Source: Phycisphaerae bacterium
GTDB lineage: Bacteria > Planctomycetota > Phycisphaerae > UBA1845 > UTPLA1
Assembly: GCA_016935885.1 (NCBI GenBank)
Contig: JAFGQA010000406.1
Span: 1 to 64,000 of the forward strand
DNA length: 64,000 nucleotides
Reading direction: 5' to 3'
Of the stretch, positions 41,358 through 49,406 are shown in pieces. Position numbers and translations under genes: made by a program. Positions within the stretch are counted from its first letter, which is position 1. Each line of letters begins with the position of its first letter. A model generated the notes under the pieces. That model did not search any database. It saw nothing but the letters and a program-made list of their open reading frames with translations, and was not told the DNA's origin.

Positions 41358-41822
41358 TCATTCGTGGTAAGAGGCCTCCTCCTCGACCATCTTCTTCCAA
41401 CGGCTCTCGGCGGCGGCGGACTCTGGAACAAGCGCAGGAAGACCGTGCGGGATCGCCTTGCCGGACGGGTCCACCGTGCAAAACAGGAACGTGCCCGTGG
41501 CCACCAGGGCCGGGTCGTTCTTCGGCTGGAGCTTCCGAGCGTCCACCCGGATGCCGATGGTGCACTCACCGACGTAGTCCACGCGGCCGGTCAGCCGGAC
41601 GATCTCCCCGAGGCGAGCCGGGTCGCGCATGGACAGATTGCGGACCGACATGAAGACCATCGGTCGAAACTCATCAAAGCAATCCTGAGCGGCGATGTAC
41701 GCCGCGTGGGTACACCAATCGACGCACCGCGCGCCGTACAGCGTCTTGTGGTGGTTGAGGTCTTCGCTTTTCACGAGATATGTTGTCGTGATGGCTCGGT
41801 TGTGTGCATCCTCTGGAGGCAT
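41358..41822 (-). CDS. Acyl-CoA thioesterase, hotdog fold (4HBT family)
   Basis: Product of 154 residues; AAGGGG lies about 8 bases before ATG 41822. The sequence NHHKTLYGARCVDWCTHAAY matches the YciA/BFIT-type active-site helix (usually N-H-x-x-T-x-F-G-G). Next come SVRNLSMRDPARLGEIVRLT and a short linker. It should cleave the thioester of acyl-CoA; chain length is not predictable. Family members act as hexamers or dimers of hotdogs. It is 134 bases upstream of mnmE on the same strand. Confidence 0.85.
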   Translation of the reverse strand: MPPEDAHNRAITTTYLVKSEDLNHHKTLYGARCVDWCTHAAYIAAQDCFDEFRPMVFMSVRNLSMRDPARLGEIVRLTGRVDYVGECTIGIRVDARKLQPKNDPALVATGTFLFCTVDPSGKAIPHGLPALVPESAAAESRWKKMVEEEASYHE

Positions 41823-42172
41823 GGCAGGCCCCTTCGTTTCCACACGTAAAGGCCCCCGACCCTGATCGGGTACGTGTTTGGCGTTCAAAACGGGGCGGCA
41901 CGGGTAACGAGCGACGCGCCCCACGGGGGCGGGTCGCTCGTTACCCGTGGGAACAGGCTCGAATGGATGCCCACGGGCAAGCTCCGCCGCCGCTGGCGGC
42001 TTCGCTTACCCATGCCATCCCGGTAACCACGCATCTGGCCGGGGGTACGTTCGCCCAGCCACACCGCATGAACGCCAAACACGTCCAAGCTCGGGGGCTT
42101 TCCTGGCTCCCTCGCGGCAACCGTGCGCGGCGGAACTACAACTGCGTAGTATAGAGCATAGGCGTCCGGCCG
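41823..42172. other. Intergenic region with 60-bp repeat
   Basis: No gene. Contains a ggtaacgagcgacgcgcccc...gggtcgctcgttacccg palindrome (41897-41948 in outline) and the second copy of the 60-bp repeat (41963-42023). The remainder shows nothing recognisable. Confidence 0.5.
41963..42023 (+). repeat. 60-bp repeat shared with 36411-36470
   Basis: atggatgcccacgggcaagc, then tccgccgccgctggcggctt and cgcttacccatgccatcccg. It differs from the 36411 copy by a few substitutions and one indel. Confidence 0.7.
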
Positions 42173-43060
42173 TCAGCGTCGTGTGGCTTGGTGGAGGTTG
42201 ACCCATTCGCGGGTGCTGAGCTGCTCGGGCCGTACACCGGGATCGAGCCCGGCCCGTGTGATGGCGGCCAGGATTCCCTCGTGGGGCCCCCTTTGCCGGG
42301 CGGAATGGCCGATCGTCTTCCGGCGGTGCAGGAAGAACGCCCGAACGAAGGCCGCGAAGCCCGCAGGATCGTCGACCGGAACCTCGGCGGCGGGCCGGAC
42401 GTCCAGCCGGACCATGGTGGAGTGGACCTTGGGAGTAGGCCAGAAGGCCTGCGGCGGGACCTTGCAGATGCGATGGCCGGTGCAAAGAACTTGGGTAACG
42501 ATGCTGACCGGGCCATACTGGGCGGTACCGGCCTCGGCGAGCAGACGGTCAGCCACCTCCTTCTGTACTGTGAAGCACAATCGACCGATTGGCAGATCAC
42601 CAAGCAACAGATTCATGACCAGCGGGGTGGCGATGTCATACGGCAGATTGGCGACCATCCTGAGCGGGCCGTCGACCTCGGCCTGCGCCCGGCGGACGGC
42701 CTTGTCCACCTGGTGGGCAATCGTGGACTTGTTGTCCAGCGCGTCGGCGTTGATCAGAATCACGTTGTCGAGCTTCGCCAATTGCTCCTCGGCGATTCGG
42801 GCGAGTTGGCCGTCGATCTCCACGGCGACGACACGGCCGGCCGACCGTGCCAGCATCGAGGTCAAGCTTCCCGTGCCGGCCCCGACCTCCAGAACGTAAT
42901 CAGCCGTCCCCAACTCGGCGGCGTCTATCAGCTTCTGCATCAGATTGCGGTCGATCAAGAAGTTCTGGCCGTGCCGCCTGCGCGGCGAAATCCCCGCTTC
43001 GTCCAACAGTCGCCGCAGGGCCGTCTTGGTCTGAAAGCCTGTTTCCGTGTTCCTATCCAA
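42173..43060 (-). CDS. rsmA: 16S rRNA dimethyladenosine transferase
   Basis: Dimethylates two adjacent adenines near the 3' end of 16S rRNA. Product of 295 residues: HGQNFLIDRNLMQKLID, SAM motif VLEVGAGTGSLTSMLA, VVAVEIDGQLA, then the catalytic VANLPYDIATPLV. C-terminal helical domain FFLHRRKTIGHS. All family landmarks are present and the length is normal. Just upstream is a bidirectional TATAAT (43090-43097). Confidence 0.95.
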   Translation of the reverse strand: MDRNTETGFQTKTALRRLLDEAGISPRRRHGQNFLIDRNLMQKLIDAAELGTADYVLEVGAGTGSLTSMLARSAGRVVAVEIDGQLARIAEEQLAKLDNVILINADALDNKSTIAHQVDKAVRRAQAEVDGPLRMVANLPYDIATPLVMNLLLGDLPIGRLCFTVQKEVADRLLAEAGTAQYGPVSIVTQVLCTGHRICKVPPQAFWPTPKVHSTMVRLDVRPAAEVPVDDPAGFAAFVRAFFLHRRKTIGHSARQRGPHEGILAAITRAGLDPGVRPEQLSTREWVNLHQATRR

Positions 43061-43089
43061 TCAAGATGGGGCTCCAGAGCACCGCGTTG

Positions 43090-43097
43090 ATTATAAT
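43090..43097. promoter_or_regulatory. Palindromic -10 box serving divergent genes
   Basis: attataat reads TATAAT on both strands (43092-43097 plus, 43090-43095 minus). No good -35 box is visible on either side. It lies between rsmA (minus) and the CII-like regulator gene (plus). Confidence 0.35.
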
Positions 43098-43161
43098 GGC
43101 CGTTGGCCCCGCATAGGACAGGATACTTACGTGGGCTTAGACGGCGAGAAAGGAGACGCTC

Positions 43162-43659
43162 ATGCGATCCCACGAGGTGCTTCGAGAGGCGGCGGAGAAG
43201 GTCGGCGTGAAGGCCCTGGCGGGAGAACTGCGACTCAGCCCGGCGTTGATCTACAAGTGGTGCGAGGACGCCGATTCGACCGATCCGGACACCAGTGGAA
43301 CCAGGAACCCATTGGATCGCTTGCGGCAAATCGTCCAGCTTACCGGACACGTGCCGGTCGTGAATTGGCTCTGTCATGAAGCGAACGGGTTCTTCGTACA
43401 CAATCCCGAGGCCACCTGCCAAGACATCGATACGGACCTGCTCCAGTCGACGCAGCACCTCGTGATGGCATTCAGTCGGCTCCTGCGGGAGGTCAGCAAA
43501 TCGGTGGCCGATGACGGCGCGATAGATCCGAGCGAAGCGGACCGGATCCGATTGGGCTGGGAACGGCTCAAGACGACGGCCGAGACGTTCGTCGTCGCCT
43601 GCGAGCGGGGCGTCTATCTTCCGATGGATCACAAGGGGCATGAGCGCGCCGGCCGATAA
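43162..43659 (+). CDS. CII/CP76-like phage-type regulatory protein
   Basis: Product of 165 residues; AAAGGAG lies 7 bases before ATG 43162. An N-terminal helix-turn-helix (VGVKALAGELRLSPALIYKW) is followed by NPLDRLRQIVQLTGHVPVVN and WLCHEANGFFVHNPEAT, the pattern seen in phage CII-like (CP76) proteins and chromosomal relatives. A helical C-terminal half follows. No phage genes lie nearby, so it is probably a resident chromosomal regulator. DNA binding is likely; targets are unknown. Confidence 0.65.
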   Translation: MRSHEVLREAAEKVGVKALAGELRLSPALIYKWCEDADSTDPDTSGTRNPLDRLRQIVQLTGHVPVVNWLCHEANGFFVHNPEATCQDIDTDLLQSTQHLVMAFSRLLREVSKSVADDGAIDPSEADRIRLGWERLKTTAETFVVACERGVYLPMDHKGHERAGR

Positions 43660-43681
43660 TCCTTGATGGTGGTGGTCTGCC

Positions 43682-44059
43682 ATGACGTACAATCGATTGT
43701 TCACAATCGGGCCTTCCCGTGCCGTGCGTTGCGTCGGCGTTTTGATTTCGGCGCGCCGGTGCCGCCGCTGGTCCGCCGTCATGCTGGCGGCGCTGCTCCT
43801 GCTCGGATCCGGCTGCAGCGAGAATCACAATGGGCAGGGATCCGCCAACCGGATGTCCGTGTCTGCGGGACAATACTCGAAGGGCTACAAGGACGGCGTG
43901 CGCGACGCCAAGTGGTCCCTGACGGACATGCACGGCGGTTGGATGTGGCTGTGGATGATGGAACAGGAATACCGGGACGGCTACGAGCAGGGATGGAGAG
44001 ACGGCCGCAGCGCCGTGGATCTGAAGAAGAGGCAAGAAGAGCAGCGGGGCGAACAGTGA
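43682..44059 (+). CDS. Small lipoprotein with YxxGYxxGxxD repeats
   Basis: Product of 125 residues, or 92 if Met34 is the start. A hydrophobic segment with lipobox (LAALLLLGSGC) predicts a lipoprotein. The mature part contains YSKGYKDGVRDAKW and YRDGYEQGWRDGRS, two copies of a YxxGYxxGxxD motif, separated by a Trp/Met-rich turn (HGGWMWLWMMEQ). Such repeats may pack against each other in an amphipathic hairpin. Unknown function; it lies 22 bases after the CII-like gene. Confidence 0.6.
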   Translation: MTYNRLFTIGPSRAVRCVGVLISARRCRRWSAVMLAALLLLGSGCSENHNGQGSANRMSVSAGQYSKGYKDGVRDAKWSLTDMHGGWMWLWMMEQEYRDGYEQGWRDGRSAVDLKKRQEEQRGEQ

Positions 44060-44091
44060 AGCGGCCCGGTCACGGAGGGCGTACCCCAAGG

Positions 44092-44124
44092 CCCGTGGCA
44101 CCGGCGTCCCGCGGATGTTACGTT
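44092..44124. repeat. Hairpin of the 'GTGGCACCG' family
   Basis: ggcccgtggcaccggcgtcc, then cgcggatgttacgttacagg. Reverse of the unit at 40975-41013 inside mnmE. It lies in the gap between the small lipoprotein and the STAS gene. Confidence 0.5.
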
Positions 44125-44351
44125 ACAGGCCGCAAGGCGGGTCTCACTTCTGCGTGGGCGACGGCTCTCGCCCGAGTGGCCCGCTGCGTCTGGGCACCGC
44201 TCATACAGCCGTTGTACGCAGCCGCAGGTGTCTTGGGGCCGTGGCTGAACGGTTCTAGGACGCACTCTTCGCACCACAGTCGCCAGTGTTTTCGACCGAT
44301 CCTACTGTGGGTGACGCCTTTGGACTCATGGTCCCGAAATAGGAGTACGTC

Positions 44352-44765
44352 TTGGCACTGACGATTGACATCGAAGACCACTCGCACGTGTCGGTCCTCC
44401 GGCTGAGAGGCGACCTTACGATCACCAGCGATGGACTCCTTGTGCGAAAGGCGAAGCCCCTGCTGGAAGGCGAGAACGCGCGGATCGTGCTGGACATGGG
44501 CGGTGTGGCATTCATCAGCTCCGCCGGCCTGGGGGATCTGGTCCGCCTTGCCGCCCACGCGAACAGCCAGGGCGGGCGCATCGTGCTGGCGAACTTGACG
44601 CCGTTCGTTGCCGGCGTCCTCAACACGACGAAGCTGGACAACTTCTTCGACGTGCGCGGCGACGTCAACGAAGCGATGGACGGGTTGGACGCGACGGCCA
44701 CCGACGACCGCGCAGCCAAACGGGAACCGCAACTCGCGCAGGACACCGGGTCGCCGCGTCACTGA
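44352..44765 (+). CDS. STAS-domain anti-sigma factor antagonist
   Basis: Product of 137 residues from TTG 44352, with AGGAG 7 bases upstream. Residues 1-110 are a STAS domain: DIEDHSHVSVLRLRGDLTIT, then IVLDMGGVAFISSAGLGDLV with the phosphorylatable Ser in the SSAGL motif, and GGRIVLANLTPFVAGVL. These proteins bind or release an anti-sigma kinase depending on Ser phosphorylation. No kinase or phosphatase partner is nearby. The last 25 residues are a charged tail. Confidence 0.88.
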   Translation: MALTIDIEDHSHVSVLRLRGDLTITSDGLLVRKAKPLLEGENARIVLDMGGVAFISSAGLGDLVRLAAHANSQGGRIVLANLTPFVAGVLNTTKLDNFFDVRGDVNEAMDGLDATATDDRAAKREPQLAQDTGSPRH

Positions 44766-47075
44766 TTACGAAGCCGGTTCCGCAATAGGCGGCTCGACAT
44801 CCGCAACGACCTCGCCTGCTTGAGCGAGCAGGTCCCGGGCCCTCAGGATGATGCCTTCAAGCTTGCGAATCTGCGGATCCGACGGGGCCGTGCCGGCCTT
44901 CAGCAGTGCGGCCCGTTTGGTAATCGCCTTCTCCATCTCGATGCGAATCCGGGCATAAATGAGATCAGTCGTCCGGGTCCGCGTCTCCTCGCCAATGTCG
45001 TCGGCTGCCTCGGTGGCAGATTCTCCGCCCTCGTTCGACACCCCACCGGCTGTGGCGGTCTTCTCGGCCGGCTCTTCGCTGGGCTTCTCGGCCGGTCCTT
45101 CGCGCGGCCCCACGACCAACATCCGCGCCGCCTCGGTTCTCAGACTGTTCACGGCCTCACGGATCGCGGCGAAATCATCGGAGGCGATCGTGTCGGTGTT
45201 CGTCGCAATCGTGCGGTGCAGGTGAACGGTTTGTCCGTCCACGGCGACGGTTTGCTCCGCCGTCCCCCACTTGCCGCTCGTACGCGGCAGCGAGACCGGG
45301 ACGACCGCGGCCCCCCATTCCTCCGGCAACTCGACGACCAGGTCCACGTTCTCGCGGATCTGGCCCGACATCTGTACGTCAGTCTTTCGGTAAGAACAAC
45401 CGAGCGGCACCGGGAAGGTGGGCAAGAACGCAGGGCCGCCGCCAAGCTGGAGGAGGTTGCGTTTGCCGTGGTTCTGGAGCTTGCCGTTGGAAGTCACCTT
45501 GGCCGTGGCCTTCAGCATCTCGTCCGACAGCATCGTAATGGAATGGCTCTTCACGTCGAACTCACTCAGCACCCGCCCCACGACGTCTTTTATCAGGTTC
45601 TCCTGTTGGCCACTGGTCTCAAGCTTGGTGGGATCGTAAAACGCGCCGGTCAGACGAAATCGCAAGTCACCGGCGGCCTTGCCGTCCGCATCCACCGTGA
45701 CCTTGCCGTCGATCTGAATCTCGCTCGGTTCCTTCTCGCCCCGGGCATATACGTAGGTCTTCCGCAGCTTGCCCGATTCATCAAGCCCCAGCAGCCAGTG
45801 CCGGCCCCATTCCCCGGGATTCCTGAACTCGCCGTGCTGCGGGCGCAGGTGAACCACGTCGCCGTCGATATCGACCAAGACGACCATCTCCGTGAATGCC
45901 GTACTCGTGGGGACAGCGTCATTCCAGACGTCGGCGTCAACGGCCACCTCGATGACAGTCTTCATGCCCAGCGATCGCAGTGCCGCCGCCAGCAAGGCCG
46001 CCGCCTCCAGCGGATTGCCGTAGTTGGAATGCAGAACCTCCGCGGCACTTCGGCATTCAAACGACCGCATGGTCTTGGCCGAGTCCACGAAGTTGAACGA
46101 ATCACGCAGCTTCTTGGCGACCTTACGGACCCGCTCCAGCGGATCGGTCTCCTTCTCGGCGGCCGCCTCGACGAACTTCTTGATCGCGGCGTGCGCCCTC
46201 GCTGCTCCATCGACGCGTTTGACGAGGGCCGATACCCAGTCGGCGGCACGCGGACAGGTCGTGAATCGCAGGCGGCCGCAGCGCTTTTGCCACGGCAACG
46301 ACTGCGGCTCGCCGGGAGCGCCCGCTACGTTCTCGAACGACAATCGGTAGGTCGTCTTCCCGTCCGCGGCCGACGTGATCTCCGGCCTCGGCGCGGGCGA
46401 AAGATTGTCGCTTCTGTATCTCAATTCCGTGCCCACCGGAACAGTGATCGACACGACGCGCTGCGCCGTCGGATAGTCTTGAATCACCCGCAGATCCGCC
46501 TCCAGCCACGGAATGACGCCCGGCTTCGTAACGATCTCGTAGTCTAGTTCGAGCACGCAGTCGTTCACGATGCCGCTGAAGCAGATGACCATCTGCTCCC
46601 AATTCGTGTATTCGGGCCAGCCGGCTACGTCATCCGGTCCGGCCTTGTTGAACGAATAATCCGGCACGGGCAGCACCGTGCCGTCCGGCAGGATGGTCTG
46701 CGCGGTGCGGATCTTCAACTCGTCCTGACCGACGCAGTAATCGATGCGCGGGTCGGCCACGGCTCGGATCGGCCGCGGTGTCAACAGCTTCAGCCATTTG
46801 TGATCCCGCCGACGAACCGTACCGTCTTTTTCGAGCGTGAAATACTGCTCCCAACGAAGGATGATCGCATCCTCCCCGGGGAACTCGGCCGCGCCGAGCT
46901 TCATGTTAGGAACCGCGGTCTTGTCGTCTTGCGCCCAGGCGTCCGACACCGCCACTCCCAACACCGCCACGACGGCCAACACGCCGATCAACGTGGCCAA
47001 GCTCCGGCCGACAACGCCTCCGCCTCGGACCATTCCACCCAACACCATTCGCGGTCGCTTCGTGCAATTAGTCAT
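44766..47075 (-). CDS. DUF3857/transglutaminase-like protein, probably inactive copy
   Basis: Product of 769 residues; AAGGAGG lies 9 bases before ATG 47075, which overlaps the previous stop by 8 bases. A signal anchor (LATLIGVLAVVAVLGVAVSD) and a DUF3857-like beta domain are followed by a transglutaminase-like core near residue 350: RSAAEVLHSNYGNPLEAAAL and LLAAALRSLGMKTVIEV. Where the sister gene has the catalytic Cys (GGVCKD), this one has YGNPLE, so it looks catalytically dead. The C-terminal 100 residues are Glu/Ala-rich, ending in a helical tail. It may act as a partner or regulator of the active sister encoded directly upstream. Confidence 0.75.
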   Translation of the reverse strand: MTNCTKRPRMVLGGMVRGGGVVGRSLATLIGVLAVVAVLGVAVSDAWAQDDKTAVPNMKLGAAEFPGEDAIILRWEQYFTLEKDGTVRRRDHKWLKLLTPRPIRAVADPRIDYCVGQDELKIRTAQTILPDGTVLPVPDYSFNKAGPDDVAGWPEYTNWEQMVICFSGIVNDCVLELDYEIVTKPGVIPWLEADLRVIQDYPTAQRVVSITVPVGTELRYRSDNLSPAPRPEITSAADGKTTYRLSFENVAGAPGEPQSLPWQKRCGRLRFTTCPRAADWVSALVKRVDGAARAHAAIKKFVEAAAEKETDPLERVRKVAKKLRDSFNFVDSAKTMRSFECRSAAEVLHSNYGNPLEAAALLAAALRSLGMKTVIEVAVDADVWNDAVPTSTAFTEMVVLVDIDGDVVHLRPQHGEFRNPGEWGRHWLLGLDESGKLRKTYVYARGEKEPSEIQIDGKVTVDADGKAAGDLRFRLTGAFYDPTKLETSGQQENLIKDVVGRVLSEFDVKSHSITMLSDEMLKATAKVTSNGKLQNHGKRNLLQLGGGPAFLPTFPVPLGCSYRKTDVQMSGQIRENVDLVVELPEEWGAAVVPVSLPRTSGKWGTAEQTVAVDGQTVHLHRTIATNTDTIASDDFAAIREAVNSLRTEAARMLVVGPREGPAEKPSEEPAEKTATAGGVSNEGGESATEAADDIGEETRTRTTDLIYARIRIEMEKAITKRAALLKAGTAPSDPQIRKLEGIILRARDLLAQAGEVVADVEPPIAEPAS

Positions 47076-49137
47076 GGTCCACCTCCTTGGCTCCAACGGC
47101 AGCAATCGCAGTTGTCTCGGCATCAACACCTCCTACCTCGCACACGACCCATTCGTCTGCAAGCCCCTGCAACGTCTCTATCGCCTCCTTGTAACCCGGA
47201 TAGTCTTCAGGCGGGATGATGTTGTTCTTGATGGTCATCTCCAATCGGTACGTCAACACGCCCTCGCCGGGTGTCGCCTCGAAGCTGAAGACCACCTGGC
47301 CCGATTTCAGCTCCTTGGCCTCCGGCACGTGCACAACCTTCCATCCGGCCGGCAGTTTCACCGTTTCCTCGATCTTGAGCAGCCGTGACGCCCGCAATCG
47401 CAAGCCGAACTGCCGCTCCTTGAGGTCAACGGGGTAGTTGAGGTCCGGCGAGATGAAACTCTCCAACGGCCGGGACATCACCGGCAGGCGGAACATCCGC
47501 AAGCCCTGCGTGCCCATGGCGTAACCCGCCGCCGATACTTCCATCTTGACCTGTGAATGACGCGAGTAATCCAGCGGATCCGTGTAATCCAGCTTCTCCA
47601 GGCGGGCATTGGGAGCGATGTGCAATGCCTCCTCGAAGTGCGCCCGCCGGTCCGGTTCCGGCGTCGTCGCGAGACTGCGCCGGTAAGAAGTCCCCGGCGA
47701 GCCCGACGCGTCCACCACAATCCGAGTCTTCAGCGTGCCGCACTTGCAGATCAGGCTCTCGCCCTGGTAAGCCAGCGTGCTGTACTCCGGCGGGAAATAC
47801 GGTGACAAGGTCAGGTCCTGCCCCTCCGGCGTGCCATACACCAACCCCTGCAAGGTCTCCCAACTTGACCAGACCTCGGCGCTCCGCCACGCCCATGTCG
47901 GATCAAGAATGCGGAACGTGCCGTCCTTCTTTCGCATGACGCAGACGGTGTGGTTGAACTGGTCGGCGGGGATCCTCTCGACCCGCGAGCCCGCCATGGT
48001 CAACGACGGGTAGACCTCGTGCCCCAGCACGCGCAGCATGGTAATCAACATGCCGGCGATATCTTTGCAGACGCCGCCCTTGTCGTGGAAGATCTCAGCG
48101 CCCTTGTGCAGCGTGAAGCCCTCGCGCGGCCCGCGGCTCGTGCCGTAGTAGCGGATGTTGTCGGCCACCCAGTGCAGGCATGCCACGATCTTGGCTTCCT
48201 CGTCTTGCAGCCCCTCCGTAATCTCCGCGACCTTGGCTCGAACGGCGTCGTCGGCCTCGAACTGCGGCTCGTTGACCTCGTGGAACCACCGTGACTTCGT
48301 AGGCCAATCCGGAATGGTCGCCATGACCAGCTTGGTGACGTTGTCGTCGTGGGACGTCATCCGGGGCTCGTCCTTGACCGGCGGGACGTCCTCCGCGTAC
48401 CACGTGTACACGTGGTAATCCTTGCCGAACCACAGCGACGACCTCAGCGCCCCGTTGTACACCTCGTACTGTACGGGCTTGTCCTTCGGCATGTGTACCG
48501 AGTAGCGCTTCTTGATGATCGGATAGCTGCCTTGGAACAGCGTGGACTCATACCAGTGGCCCGGCATCGGCGGCTCCAACGTCTCCTCCGCGGAACCGCC
48601 GCTCGCCATGCCGCCCGAATCCGCGAGGTACGCAATGTTGAAGCCGATCTTACTGATGCGAATCTCGAGGCTGTCGCCGATTTCCAACCTCGGAATACCA
48701 AGGACGTGCTGCTCGTTGCCCCAGTAAATCATGTGCTGCTTAGCGGGCTGCGTGATCGTCCCGGAGACGGGCACTTCCTCGATGGCGCCATCCTTGCGAT
48801 GGATGCACACCGCCTTGAACTTCACCCGGTTGGTGTCGGGGTCGAACTCCTGCCGCAGGACCGACTCCGAACGGATGCCCGCATCTGTCAGGATCTTGAT
48901 AACCTGACAGCTCTCGGTTGTCGCCAGGCCGCTGTCCTGGACGTAGACGTCCGCCTCGTCCAGGACGTACACGATCGCGGCGTCGTCGTAGTCCTTGGCC
49001 TCCCCTGCGGCCTTGATCATGTCCTTGATTTCCCCGTCCGTCGCTGGCTTCGGCGGTTCGGCAACCAATGGTTGCACAAGCCACCCCGCCAGTCCCACCA
49101 GGTAGACAAACGCCGTCAACGTTGTGAATCTTCTCAT
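47068..49137 (-). CDS. DUF3857/transglutaminase-like protein, active-type
   Basis: Product of 689 residues; AAAGGGA lies before ATG 49137. Signal anchor TTLTAFVYLVGLAGWLVQPL, N-terminal DUF3857-like domain (about residues 60-290), then a transglutaminase core: Cys in HDKGGVCKDIAGMLITMLRV near residue 353, His in FNHTVCVM near 394, Asp in ILDPTW near 411. A C-terminal beta domain follows. It may crosslink or cleave peptides at the cell surface. It overlaps the second, Cys-less copy by 8 bases and is the first gene of this pair. Confidence 0.8.
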   Translation of the reverse strand: MRRFTTLTAFVYLVGLAGWLVQPLVAEPPKPATDGEIKDMIKAAGEAKDYDDAAIVYVLDEADVYVQDSGLATTESCQVIKILTDAGIRSESVLRQEFDPDTNRVKFKAVCIHRKDGAIEEVPVSGTITQPAKQHMIYWGNEQHVLGIPRLEIGDSLEIRISKIGFNIAYLADSGGMASGGSAEETLEPPMPGHWYESTLFQGSYPIIKKRYSVHMPKDKPVQYEVYNGALRSSLWFGKDYHVYTWYAEDVPPVKDEPRMTSHDDNVTKLVMATIPDWPTKSRWFHEVNEPQFEADDAVRAKVAEITEGLQDEEAKIVACLHWVADNIRYYGTSRGPREGFTLHKGAEIFHDKGGVCKDIAGMLITMLRVLGHEVYPSLTMAGSRVERIPADQFNHTVCVMRKKDGTFRILDPTWAWRSAEVWSSWETLQGLVYGTPEGQDLTLSPYFPPEYSTLAYQGESLICKCGTLKTRIVVDASGSPGTSYRRSLATTPEPDRRAHFEEALHIAPNARLEKLDYTDPLDYSRHSQVKMEVSAAGYAMGTQGLRMFRLPVMSRPLESFISPDLNYPVDLKERQFGLRLRASRLLKIEETVKLPAGWKVVHVPEAKELKSGQVVFSFEATPGEGVLTYRLEMTIKNNIIPPEDYPGYKEAIETLQGLADEWVVCEVGGVDAETTAIAAVGAKEVDHD

Positions 49138-49406
49138 GCGGAATCCCTTTGCAAGTGGACCGAAAGAATCGCCTCTCCTGAGTATCGCGCCCCCCCTGCT
49201 CGCCGTGGGTGACAACCGTATACTGTACCAGTTCGGCACAATCCGTTCCACCCAAGCTGGGGTGGCACAAGCAAGCGGGCGGAGCAGTGGCAAGCTCTGC
49301 TGAGGGGGGATTGGAGGCGTTTCGGTTGGCTATCCGATGCCATGGGGAGACCGAAGCGTCTTCTTGCGGGACACGTTCGCCCCCCCCCGCCATGACGACC
49401 TCGCCT

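Noticed and set aside
44820..46547. 575-codon plus-strand frame
   Set aside because: Antisense to the Cys-less transglutaminase-like gene, which has a signal anchor and overlaps its partner correctly.
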